From Heterobasidion occidentale (taxonomy: Eukaryota > Basidiomycota > Agaricomycetes > Russulales > Bondarzewiaceae), in assembly GCA_039111635.1 (NCBI GenBank), contig JBCAQO010000002.1:3162001-3226000 (forward strand): a DNA stretch of 64,000 bases, given 5' to 3'. Below the pieces are notes generated by a model. It made no database searches and was not told the origin of the DNA. It worked only from the letters and a program-made list of their open reading frames with translations. Shown here in pieces: positions 37,618 to 48,153 of this stretch. Within the stretch, counting starts at the first letter, position 1. Every line of letters starts with the position of its first letter. Both the position numbers and the translations under genes were made by a program.

Positions 37618-39830
37618 ATGCCTGCTTCAGAAACAACCCCCCTACTTGCGAATGGCCATGGCGGCCATCATTCGTTTTTACAACGTATCGTTGCACTCGT
37701 CAAGGCAGAAGGGGAGCCGTCCTGGCTCGCCTCTCTCAAATGGTTCATCTTTGGCTCCTGGCTGAATTTACTCCTGGTCTTCATCCCCCTGTCTGCTCTG
37801 GCCCACTTTCTCAATTGGGATGCTGCCCTGCGCTTCTCATTTAGTTTCATCGCTATCGTGCCGCTTGCGAAGGTGCTGTTATTTTTTCATGTTACATCGG
37901 CTGGATCGCGCTCCTCACGCTAGACTTTCCTCAGCTGCTTGGCGAAGCCACAGAACAGATGTCACTTAAACTAGGTCAGACCCTTGCGGGGCTACTTAAT
38001 GCGACCTTCGGGAATGCTGTAGAAATTATTGTTGGAATAAGTGCTTTGATGCAAGGTCGGTTTCACACTCTCGTCTGGATTCGTATCTCGCCACTGACGT
38101 CTGTTTCGACAACAGGCCAGATTCAAATTGTCCAAACCTCGGTATGTGCCTGGATGATCTAACATCCCTCATCGTATTGACCGCATCGTAGATGCTTGGT
38201 TCCATTCTGTCTAACCTTCTATTGGTTTTGGGATGCTCCTTTCTGGCGGGTAGGTTTTTATGGTCTAGATAAACGTTTTTACTGAACACTCTGGTAGGGG
38301 GTATCTACCACAGTGAAAGCACGTTCCAGGTGACTGCTGCTCAAGCGTAAGCATTGCACGTTCATCCGGTAAATTCATATCTGAATAAATTCTTCTTCGT
38401 GATGTCAGTTCTGCATCTGTACGTTGTTCTTTCCCTTAGTGTCTCGTATTCTTTTGATTTAAACTGCTCGTATATAGCTCATGACCCTTGCTTGCATCAG
38501 TATGTTTTTATTTTTTCTTGCTCTGCTTTCCGTGATAAACAATATCACAATGTAGCCATGATCATCCCTGCGGCATATCACAGCGCTCGCACGTCCTTGA
38601 TCCCTGTGCCCAGTAACCCAACAGAAGCCATCACGCTCGTCTCTGACCCTCTTCTTTCCGACCTGGATGAGAAAGGACAGGCTGGACTGCTCATCATCTC
38701 TCGTGGCACTGCGCTCTTGCTTCTCGGCGTATACGTCGCGTATTTGTTCTTCCAGGTAAGTCTCCTTCATATCTGAGAAAAGTTGTACAGATCTGTATTG
38801 AACAACGTGATATATTTGCTGATTAGCTGAAAACGCATGCGGATCTTTTCGTGGCGCTTCCTGCAAGGGATGAGGAAGGTCAGATCATTCCGGAGGAGGA
38901 GGAGGCTCCTCAAATGAGCATTTTCTCTGCCGGTGTATCGTGAGTGCGATCCTCGCGATCCTCCTCACGAATTACATTGACGAGGTTGAAGACTGCTCAC
39001 TGTTACCGTCATCACATCCTTCGTTGCGGATTTCTGTCAGTCTTGTTTTATCTTCTGTTACGCAGCGAGATCTAATCTATATCTGCGATCAAAGTGGTAG
39101 CCTCGATTGAGGAAACCGCTGAAAGATATCATATCCCCAAGCCTTTCATTGGTCTCATTTTGCTGCCCATTGTTGTACGTTTTACTGGCCTCAAGTCAAA
39201 GTGACTTGGAGACACTAACGATTATTCACAGGCAAACGCTGCAGAGCACGTCACGTCGGTATGGATGGCTATGAAGAACAAGATGGAACTGACCATCGGA
39301 ATCTGTGTGGGCAGCTCCATCGTACGTGTTTATGTTATCATTACTCGATGTAATGCTTAAATACCTTTAACGCTTCTAGCAAATCGCTGCATTCGTTGTT
39401 CCATTGCTCGTCATCATCGGCTGGATGTGAGTACATTATTGCATTACCTGTCGGTTCGGATGTTCATCTATAGCAGTTCGGGTCATGAACTGAGCTTGTT
39501 CTTTGCGAACTTCGAAACTGTGGTGTTCTTTGTATCAGTGATGTTGGTTAACCTACTCATCCAGTGCGTGGTTCATCTTTTGCATTCTTTCGTCATTTGT
39601 TTGCTAACGCTCACTCAACGCACAGAGATGGTCGGTCGAATTATATGGAAGGCGTTATGTGAGCATCGTTTGCTTATGGCTCATTGAGTTTCAATGCTGA
39701 CATGGTATCACAGGCTGATCACGCTGTACTTGGTCATTGCCCTTGCGTGTAAGTCCTTGCCTCCCGCGCAGCTCACTAATATAGTCTCACACGCTCACCG
39801 CCTTCTCCCACAGTCTGGGTCTCTGAGTGA
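37618..39830 (+). CDS. VCX1: Vacuolar Ca2+/H+ antiporter (Vcx1/CAX family)
   Basis: This protein moves cytosolic calcium into the vacuole in exchange for protons. The ATG at 37618 gives MPASETTPLLANGHGGHHSF, including a dileucine-like TTPLL of the kind used for vacuolar sorting. Hydrophobic membrane segments begin with FIFGSWLNLLLVFIPLSALA. The first cation-exchange repeat is LAGLLNATFGNAVEIIVGIS, followed by IQIVQTSMLGSILSNLLLVL. The second repeat is AEHVTSVWMAMKNKMELTIG, followed by SIQIAAFVVPLLVIIGW. The GNAVE and second alpha-repeat regions are the cation-binding pair of CAX exchangers. The last exon ends in FWVSE with a TGA at 39828-39830. About ten introns interrupt it, several with approximate borders. 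Confidence 0.94.
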
Positions 39831-40858
39831 GCACACAGAGTCAAATCCGTGTGTTAATGCGCCATTGTCTTGCCTCCTTCACCGCCGAAAATCCGCAACA
39901 CACATCCTCCGTGAATACTCCGTTGACAGCCGATCTGTACATCAGCATATACCTCACGCCCTGCTCTTCCCGCTCTTGCCTCTGGTCTTAAGCTCCTTAC
40001 CCCCCTTTCTGCCGCACATTGCCCCTGTCTGTGGATCAGTCACGTTCCCAACCTGGCAACACATCGCTATCCATCCCTGTAGGGTTTATCATATCGCATC
40101 ACACCTTCGTACCCGGCGTCACCTATGTCCCCTCTTGTTCCTTGTTTCTACTTTGCTTGATCCCTGACCCTGTGTCGCTTCGTTCTGTTATTCACCCTGA
40201 CGGCCTGATCTTTGATCTCGTTGCTCAGCATACACCGTCCGCTCCTTTCGCGCACCCTTCTTAGTTTCCCATCTTGCCGTAACATACTCGCATAGTGCAG
40301 GCCGCGTTTCACCTCACCCAAACACACGCTTTGGCCTACTCGCGCGCTACCCCTTCCCCTTTGCTGTACTCTACCTTACTGATTCTCTCAAACTTTCCCT
40401 CCATCATTCCGGCATCTGTCCTTCTTTCGACAAGGTCACACGGGGTGTACTTGACACCAGTCTTCTTGGGGAGTAGGGCGGCACGCATCTGATACGGACT
40501 TGCTTGCCTGTCTATTCTCCTAGTGGATTGGCTGTGTATCTATTTTGATTTTGATTGTTTTATTGATTAGTTAGTTTGTTGCGATAGACATAGCCCACTC
40601 TGCTTTTGTGCTCCGTTGGGTTGAAATACAATTACGATTTAACTGTGCTAAAGGGGTGTTTGTGTTGTATAATGTGCACATACAGTGTAGACTGGCATGT
40701 GTCACCGGCTCGAGTGGATGATGCGTTGATGGTAGGGAACAACAATTAGGATATCCTCCGGCATGACAAGGTACAGATACAATATGGATCGGAACTACGA
40801 TAAGAGGATGGGTTCTCAGGGAACCACAGGGCAGTGCAAACACGTTGAAAGCCAAGAA
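39831..40858. other. Convergent intergenic interval, VCX1 / GTR1
   Basis: This 1.0-kb stretch lies between two 3' ends. The + strand is strikingly pyrimidine-rich from about 39860 to 40460, while the rest is AT-rich. Open frames here continue from unspliced VCX1 introns and are not supported. I see no gene. Confidence 0.5.
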
Positions 40859-42088
40859 TCACAAGACGATGGAGTCGCTCTGCAGCTCCTCGAATTTCCG
40901 TCGTGCAAGGCGAATATTGATTTTTAGCGCGGCGGTCTCTGTGAAGCATACCATGCACGACGGCTCAGATGATGAAAGGAAATACACGAGGAAAACCGGG
41001 AGGGTGAACGCACCGATGGTGGGGTCGTGCACGATAATGAGGACGTACGTATTCTTCGTCATCTCGTCTAGCACAGCGGTGAAATCGAGCAGCTCCATCT
41101 CGAGCGAGTGAAACTCCTCACGCACGCGAGAGCACGAGTGCTTGAAGGCTTTGATGAGCTCAGATGTGCGCTCGTACCGCGTTGGGCTCAGCTTGTGCTG
41201 GTCTGGATCGGGCTCGGGATTCGAGTGAGAAGGAGCTAAGGAGGGTATGCGGGGCGCAGAGACCGGAAAGGTGGATGTAGCAATGACAAGGAAGGTCGTG
41301 CGCTCGAAGAGAATGACCTCGGTCGCGTTACACATCTCGGCAAACATGGTGAGGTGCCTCGTGAGGACGGCGGCGTTGGGGACGATGGTGTGCACAATGC
41401 TGGACCAGGCCTGGGCGGGGATCACGCGGTTCGGCGCGAGTCTAGGGGCGGGGCAGGGGGACGGACCTTGTAAAGACTCTCGTCATAGATGCTCGTGCCG
41501 AACACGGTGACAGCGACGCCGGCGCTCTCCTGCTCGAGCTCGCGACGCTTCTTGTCAAGCACGGCCACTCGGTCGCCACTAACGAGATCCATCTTGTGGA
41601 ACAGGAGGAAGACGTTCGTGTCAGGGCTGTACTTCTTCAGCGCGTCGAGGCAGTCGCGGTAGTAGACGAGGTCTTTGGCCATGTCGCGGCTCTCGACCTC
41701 GAAAACATAAATGAGGACGCCGACGTGCTGGAAGATGGTCGAGCGCTGGGTGGAGAGGTAGATGTCCATGAAGGCGTCTTGTCCACCGCAGTCCCAGAGA
41801 TTGAGGATGAGGTCGCCGAGAAAGCGGACATGGTTCTGCTCGACGTCGATGGTGGCCCCGAGGCGAGAAGTCAAGGAGGCGGGATTATTGGAGCTGGAAA
41901 CATGGTCAGGAACACAAAGTCAAGGACATCGAGATGACGAGAGGCGAACAAGATGAGGGAGCGCATGGAGGTCTTCCCACTTCCAGAGGCTCCCATAAGG
42001 AGGACCTTGTGTCGCGGCCTCTCTGTCAGTAATGTTGTGGATCCGTGGTTCCTTGCATACTTCTGAAACACACCTTTTTCTTCATCAT
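40859..42088 (-). CDS. GTR1: Rag-family GTPase Gtr1 (RagA/B)
   Basis: This is half of the Gtr1-Gtr2 heterodimer, which signals amino-acid sufficiency to TORC1 at the vacuole. The start at 42088 gives MMKKK, joined after an intron to RPRHKVLLMGASGSGKTSMR (the G1 P-loop). The next junction gives SLIFSNNPASLTSRLGATID, which fits Gtr1 well, using a donor inside the overlapping open frame. G3 is LNLWDCGGQDAFMDIYLSTQ and G4 is FLLFHKMDLVSGDR. The C-terminal roadblock-like domain begins AWSSIVHTIVPNAAVLTRHL and ends ARRKFEELQSDSIVL, with the stop at 40859. The short N-terminus before G1 and the WDCGGQ motif indicate RagA/B rather than RagC/D. Confidence 0.95.
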
Positions 42089-43340
42089 CGGATTGTATAC
42101 AGACACAGACTGTAGGTGCGTTCGACGAGTCGAAGTGCGAATGCAAAGTTGAAGCGCGCGGTCACCGAGTGTCACCACCGGCTTGCGCCGCACGTCGCAC
42201 GCGGCGACGCGAGCGGTGAAGCTGCGCGCTCGACACCCTCACAGCTTGCCCCCTTCGCTTCACTTCCATCCGAACGCTCTCTGCGACTTCTCTAGTGGCT
42301 CATCTTGAACTGACGATGAAGACGTCTCGCGTCTGAAACATTATTGACTGAATCGACCCGCACCCACTCCAGGACCTTTGATGAGCCTTGCTCACTATCC
42401 GAGGTGATGGCAATGGTGAACAGAATATCTCTACTCACTCCGACTAGCGAATCATCGATATGAATGACAATAAGCTACTATCTAGACTTCAAAGACATCC
42501 TCGACATGATATTTCCCTCTAGGTCCTTCGCTCTTCAGCTCTGATCAGGTTTGTGTGGATGCATCGGTGACTTCGGTATACAGGCCATCGGGGCGATCTG
42601 TTAACAGGTACAAATCGGTCCAGAAGGCAAGCGGCCCCTCGGGAAATTCATCGTAGGTGCGACGAGGTGGATCCACAGGCGGTTACTCCTCTTGACCTGC
42701 AGACCCCTGGTGCCTTGTGAGAGGTCGAGGAGGGAGAACTACAGGAAACGCAGGTGTCAGCTCCACATCAAACAGTCCAAAGTCCGTCTGCGACGACCGC
42801 ATCGATCCGGGAAACGAAAAGATGGAAGAGAGCCACCGCGCAAGACAAAAGAAAGGTAGAGACTTCGATTGATGGCGACGCGGGAAACGAAGGGGTGCGA
42901 AACAATTGAAGTGAACGAGATAAAACGGTGCCCACCTTGGAGTTAGCTCGTCGATCTTGACCCCTCGTCTACTCGCCTGACCGCCTTAGCCCTGCAGCGC
43001 AGGCCCTGTGCGGCGAGGGTTGCGAGTTCGCGCATCCTCTCTCCCCTGGAATCCGGGCGACCGCACAGGGTCACCTTTGGTGGTCAGGACACCCACGGCA
43101 GGTCGTGTTCGGGCTGTACACCGCGCCGCGGGCGTAGCAGATCCTAGACCCCCGGCCATGTTCGCGCTATTGAGGCCCGGCCTGCCCTTCCGCAGGCTGC
43201 GGGAACGACCCTCCACTCGGCTACCTAGAGCCTCGAGGGCTGCTTCACCACGGAGGTTTCCACCTCGTGGGTGGACGTCATCGATCTGGTGTAAGTCTGT
43301 TTGGGGGGCGTTACCCCCCCTGTGGAACGAGCATAGGAAT
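42089..43340. other. Interval between GTR1 and an unrecognised gene, possibly coding
   Basis: The first part (42089-42550) is the upstream region of GTR1. On the minus strand, 42790-42570 reads as a plausible coding segment, with fragments such as DFGLFDVELTPAFPVVLPPR and RRTYDEFPEGPLAFWTDLYL. It is interrupted by one TAA near 42684. It may be a 3' exon of the gene upstream or a separate decayed gene. From 42960 to 43330 several long GC-rich frames are open on both strands and none is recognisable. Confidence 0.35.
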
Positions 43341-44074
43341 CTATCTCGACTTTCTCCCCTGGCTCCTATCTGGCGGCAGTGAATCTGAAGGCTTCGGTAA
43401 GATCGCTCGATGCTTCGCGACATCCCGCTGCTGCTCGTACCTCCTCCTCGCTGCAACTACCTTGGCCATCTTGAGTGACTGCTTCTTAGGCGCAGGTGCA
43501 GGTTGCGGCGCATTCGCCGTTGACGACTGGTGAGAGGATAGAGTCGCCTGAGACATAGGTAGGCGTGCCACCCTCTGGTGAGCGGCCGCGCCCGTCAGGG
43601 AGGATCCGCTGACAACATGCTGGGAAGGTCCAGGGAGGAACAAAGCCGGAATAAGACGTCCAAGAGATGGTGCGGGGCCACCGTCGCCTCGGTGGCCTGC
43701 TGTCAACGCGAAGTGGGCCGCTCGAAAGGGCGGTCGAGAGGCGGAGGATGGGGACGCAGAAGGACACCCGCGGACGGGATTGACCGGAGGAGGCGTGGCC
43801 TCGTTCTGCGTAGGTGAGTGAGTCGCACATTCGACATATCAGAATCGTAGGCGATTGAATTACCTGGACGCCATGTAGGCGACAGTGCTCATACGGAGGT
43901 GGAGCCGCGTTAGCTCGCAAATCGGGGGGACCCGAGGCGACATCTACAAGTAAACCGACATTTGTCAGTCAACGCTTTCCGGCAGTGTGTGAAGCACACT
44001 TTACCACAGATGCTTCGCGCCAGGGGCGCCTCGCAATAGGAGGAGAACACAAAGATACAATCCTGGCAAGGCAT
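43341..44074 (-). CDS. Unrecognised gene, disordered Pro/Ser/Ala-rich protein
   Basis: I do not recognise this gene. The ATG at 44074 gives MPCQDCIFVFSSYCEAPLAR, then SIC. A good intron (gtaaag ... ttgactgac ... acttgtag, about 62 nt, near 44005-43944) joins this to DVASGPPDLRANAAPPPYEH. A second intron near 43862-43806 leads to NEATPPPVNPVRGCPSAS. The rest is Pro/Ser/Ala-rich, then a basic helix-like segment (PKKQSLKMAKVVAARRRYEQ) and a stop at 43341. Two clean introns with consistent frame across them argue that it is real. The composition suggests a disordered, possibly nuclear protein. The 3' end is uncertain, and it may continue leftward to about 42560. Confidence 0.45.
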
Positions 44075-44131
44075 TGCTCGACGATGTGAGTGGGTGGGCA
44101 ATGTTGATGAGGTTGTAGGCATGCCCCCTCG

Positions 44132-44141
44132 CCTTTTTATA
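44132..44141 (-). promoter_or_regulatory. TATA box of the unrecognised gene
   Basis: TATAAAAAGG on the minus strand lies 58 bp upstream of the chosen ATG at 44074. It supports that start over in-frame codons further upstream. Confidence 0.35.
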
Positions 44142-45401
44142 ATGTTTCCTGTCCCACCAAAATATGCCTTCTCCGGAATACTTCGGTTTTGCCATCGCCT
44201 CACCTTGTCTTCTGATGGGTGTTTGAGCCAATCCTGTTGTCTGCTCAGTTTGACTCTCGAATACATGGCATTGCCATCTCGTTTACGGGTTGTTCCTAAA
44301 TTTTAGAAGCTTAGCCATAATGTCTGTTTTGCCGCATGGCAAGAGTATGTGTCACTGCCGGTGACGTGTGTTGCTTTTCTGGACGAGCTCCTTGTTATCT
44401 GTTTGCCATCCGACATGTCTTTTTGATCAGCAAGCCCAGCGCTCATCCCAAATTTTCCGCTTCTTACGTTCTTCCGCGCCAGGATCACAGCTTCTCAACA
44501 ACCCACCGTCGTCATTGGCCCGATCCGATTCTTCTGTGGCAAGATAGTGATGGGTCCAATGGTGTTCGCCGTCCACAGTTGCCTCAATCCAAATATCACA
44601 CGTACGTACTTACAGGTAATTACTAGCCATGACGGCATGTGAGATCAAACCTTCCGTTGCTAAAGCAGCCATCCACAGCATGCGGAAAATATGCATGAGT
44701 GGCCCACCGTGTGAAGCAGCAACATCCCAGAAACTTGAACTGCACGAAGAATAGTTAGCCCTATTTCCTGAGACTTCAATTTTGCATGCATCCTCCTTCT
44801 CAAAATCCGAAAAGAACCTCAAAGACGACTCTCATGGACATTCATGGACCAAGGCATCCAACATTGGTGTTTAAAACACCGGCGATAGTAGGACCTGTAC
44901 CAGAAACACAGTCTTAACTACGCCCAGTGAACATCATGCGCAATTTGACATAAGTATTAAGCGAGTCAAGGACATGCCTTAAGTTCATCAGGACGCGAGC
45001 ATACCAGTCGTGTCAGGCTTGACATCGCCGCCGCCACGCGCATGCGGACGGCGAAAGAATGCGAACCCGAGGGGCGAGTCGGAAAAGGCACACAACGTGT
45101 GTGATGTGCAAGAGAAGGGAGTGGACAGGTGCTTGGTGTCGGGGTCGCAAGGGACAATCATTGGTCCTCAAGTACTCAATACTCAGCACCTGTATCTGCC
45201 CAAATTCGACCTGTTCTCAACACGGGAGCCGGACGACCCTTAATGTCGCCGAAGGCGTCACAGCCTATAGAAGCTTGAGCACTACAGCATCCCCATAGAA
45301 TACAGTTCGTTGAGAGAACTAGTTCAAATTATACACTCACTCGCCGATCCTTCTCTATAACCATTGTCTATCCCCTTCGTCTGTTCCATCTTTACACCCA
45401 G
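44142..45401. other. Intergenic interval upstream of the unrecognised gene
   Basis: This 1.26-kb region lies between the unrecognised gene and the 3' end of lumazine synthase. Short frames on both strands show no resemblance to known families, and no repeat stands out. Confidence 0.4.
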
Positions 45402-46114
45402 TTAGAATTTACCCTCACCCCATCTTCTCGCATTCGAAGCCATCTCCACCGCAGCCGACCCCCAATCTCGCCATGATTATCCCCTTGTCCTCCCCCCTCC
45501 CAAGCCCCGCCCTCTCCAGCGCCTGATCGTCTGTGAGAGCCGTCAGCACGCCAAAGATGACAGGGACCCCTGTATCGAGCTGCACGCGCATGAGCGCGTG
45601 CGACACGCTGTCGCATATGTACTCGAAGTGCATCGTCGAGCCCTTGATGAGCACGCCGATCGCGATGACCGCGTCGAAGGGCTGGTTCGGCATCATCGCC
45701 GTCGTCGGTAAAGGCGTCCCGGAGCGCGACCCGCTCGTAACCGGGGACGTCATAGACAGTCCGCCGAGGCCGCCGAGGAGATCCGTCGCCGTCGCGCCGG
45801 CTTGAACATGAGATCCCGCGATGACTCTGTGGGCACAACGCGAGCGTGGTTTCCGCGTCGGTTAATTACAGAAGAGGAAGACGCGACGGGAAGATCTGCA
45901 TACCTTTGGCACGCGAGGGGCAGCTCGAAGCTGCCTGGGACGGTTTGGACGACAATGTTATGGTCTTTGACGCCGTGCGCTTTCAGCTTCTTGACGGCGC
46001 CCGCGACCAGGCGTCTATGACGGTTTTGTTCCATCGCGCGTGGACGATGGCGACCCTGAGGGGTGCGCCGTCGAAGGAAGATTGGGATTGCGGAAGGCCT
46101 TTGATTGAGCTCAT
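45402..46114 (-). CDS. RIB4: 6,7-dimethyl-8-ribityllumazine synthase, with apparent frameshifts
   Basis: This enzyme condenses 5-amino-6-ribitylamino-uracil with dihydroxybutanone phosphate in riboflavin synthesis. The start at 46114 gives [20 protein letters not shown], then [15 protein letters not shown]. The next block, [20 protein letters not shown], is in a different frame with no possible intron, implying one lost base near 46010. [16 protein letters not shown] is joined after an intron to [21 protein letters not shown] Ser/Thr/Pro insertion leads to [20 protein letters not shown] and [20 protein letters not shown]. The C-terminal DNHGE and [16 protein letters not shown] blocks sit in two further frames, needing one more base near 45482 and one near 45467. 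As printed, the protein would instead end at 45415. The restored reading ends at the TAA at 45402-45404. Sequencing error is likelier than gene decay. Confidence 0.85.
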
Positions 46115-46246
46115 CGTCGTTGGCGCGTAAGTAGGATTAGCTCTCGTTTGGTCATGTTTGGCGCCCCGCATCCTTGTCTTAGACTTTCTTGAGCCTCTTG
46201 CTCACTTCCTTCCTTCCTTCTTTCTTCGCGTTTGGCGCTACCCGTC
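46115..46246. promoter_or_regulatory. Short divergent promoter, RIB4 / SRP40
   Basis: This 132-bp interval separates two divergent genes. It contains a (TTCC)n-like pyrimidine tract near 46207-46228, a frequent element of basidiomycete promoters. Confidence 0.4.
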
Positions 46247-47870
46247 ATGTCCAAGTCTGATCAAGAGACCACGGAGAGTGGGGATGGAGGCCTGGCAGGC
46301 GAGTTTGATCCATTCCGAGACAGTATACGTCTGACGCGCCTGTGCCTTAGCCACCTACATCCTAATTCACTCCTTCCTACTCAAGCACTCTCATTCAAAA
46401 GCCGCCAAGGCGCTCCAAAAGTCTGCCAGGGACGTCGTTGTCCTCAAAGAAGCAACGGAGTGAAGGTCTCTCGTTGAACGAAATAGTTAAGGAGTGGAAG
46501 AAGCTGAAGGCGATCGTGGCCTCTTTGTGCGTCCCGACTCTCCTTGGATCTCCTGGGATGCAGCTTGCATGCTGAACGTCGTCCAGCGAATCGTCAAGCT
46601 CCGAGTCTGACTGTGAGTCGCGTCGATCTCCGCGGCTTACACGTCTATCCACTGACAACCCTTCAGCGTCCTCAGAAGACTCGGACTCTGACGGCTCTGA
46701 CAAAGATGAAGTGGCCGAAAGTCAGTCTCAGATTCGCGTGTGTGCAACTCTTAATTTGATCATTCGCTGTCGGTTCCAGAGCCTGCTAAGGAGGACTCCA
46801 GCTCATCGGAATCTGGTGAGTCTACCTTCGAACGCGCGCGCGTGCATCTATAATTTCGATCTTCCAGACGAGCTAGACTCTGACTCCGATGAGGAAATGG
46901 AAGAGGCCAAACCCACCAAAAAGTCTAAGAGCTCATCAAGCAAGCCAGACGCCTCCGAGAAGAAAGCGCCCGCCGTTGGGGACTCGAGCACGACGCTCTC
47001 TTCAAACGAAGATTCGAGCGCGAGCGACGCAGATTCGAGCGATGAGGAAAGCTCGACCGAGAACGCCAGTGCGAAGACCAAGGCGAAGGCCCAGCCGCTG
47101 AAATCTTCCACCAAGAAGGTGGCGGGGAGCAAAGCTGAGCCAATACCGAGTGACTCTGAGTCGAGCTCCAGCCGCGATGACAGCTCCTCGTCTGATTCCG
47201 ATGCTAAAACCAAGCCCAAGCCAACGCCCAAGTCTGAGTCCTCTTCGGAGTCCTCCTCCTCAGAGTCAGATTCGGACGACGATACCGCGCCGGCGACCAA
47301 GCCGAAGAGCTCGAAGGCTGCAAAATCCAAGGCGAAGCGCGCGTCGCCTGAGCCTGCCGTCGAGGCACGCCACGAGCGGGCCACGAAAAAGCGGCGCACT
47401 GCTGAGGACGGGACAGCCGTAGCCACTGCGACCACGACCGGGAGCCAGTCGCCGCAACCCCAGACCAAGAACGGGAAGAACGGGAACGGGAAGCCGCCAC
47501 GGAAGACGAACACCCCGTTCCAGCGCGTCAAGGTCGATCAGGTTAAGTTCACTGACGAACGATTGAAGGACAATACGTTCGAGTCGAGGGTACGTCGTCG
47601 CGGGTCTTGCTCTTGTCTTCGAAGCATGTCCGTGGCTGAGTCGAGAATTGCCAGAATGCGTCGATGGACGACTATGGCGCCAAGGCGAGTCGGGATCTGA
47701 TCGTGACACGTGGAGACGGATTTAGGAAGGAGAAGAACAAGAAGAAGAGGGGGTCGTACAAGGGAGGCGAGATCACGGTGAGTCGTCGGCCTGTTGTGCC
47801 AGCTTGATTCGTGGTCTCTGATTTTTCATGTTCGAAGATGGGTACTCACAGCTTCAAGTTTGACGACTGA
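46247..47870 (+). CDS. SRP40: Nucleolar phosphoprotein SRP40/Nopp140 (NOLC1)
   Basis: This is a nucleolar chaperone of box H/ACA and C/D snoRNPs. The ATG at 46247 gives MSKSDQETTESGDGGLA. A likely GC-AG intron at 46299-46350 joins it to a LisH-like helix, TYILIHSFLLKHSHSKAAKA. After ARDVVVLKEATE an in-frame stop appears unless one base near 46461 is treated as extra, after which EGLSLNEIVKEWKKLKAIVA continues. A long acidic-serine region follows, alternating with Lys/Pro-rich blocks (46860-47420), as in Nopp140. The conserved SRP40 C-terminal domain reads FQRVKVDQVKFTDERLKDNT, DDYGAKASRDLIVTRGDGFR and KNKKKRGSYKGGEIT, ending MGTHSFKFDD with a TGA at 47868-47870. The acidic runs are probable casein kinase 2 substrates. 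Confidence 0.92.
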
Positions 47871-48153
47871 TTGCGACATGGAGGGACGCGGTAGTCGCAT
47901 GTGTAGCATACTAACGCCCTGTTGTCTTCGCTCATATAATGCTTTGTTGACATGATAATAAGATGATCTGGGCGTGCGTACTAGGCATCTGCTTCAGTGT
48001 GTTCATGCCCGTCGTAGCACTCGCTTGAATATAGTGATTACGGCAGTACGTAAAGCGATGATTGCATTGTAGCTGCTCCTGCTCGCAACCCTCGACCACC
48101 ACATCCGTCGCAGTAGTAGACTGCAAGTCCTCTGCACCGACAAACTCTTCATC

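Noticed and set aside
39694..40167. 157-codon plus-strand frame after VCX1
   Set aside because: It reads through the last VCX1 intron and into a pyrimidine-rich 3' region; the spliced VCX1 stop at 39830 explains the coding part.
43910..44074. Apparent cysteine-rich zinc-binding domain on the minus strand (nine Cys in about 45 residues)
   Set aside because: Half of the cysteines fall in a sequence with clear intron features (gtaaag donor, ttgactgac branch region, acttgtag acceptor); after splicing the domain disappears.
46848..47531. 227-codon minus-strand open frame, Ser/Leu/Glu-rich
   Set aside because: It is the antisense of the low-complexity acidic-serine region of SRP40; its composition follows from that repeat.
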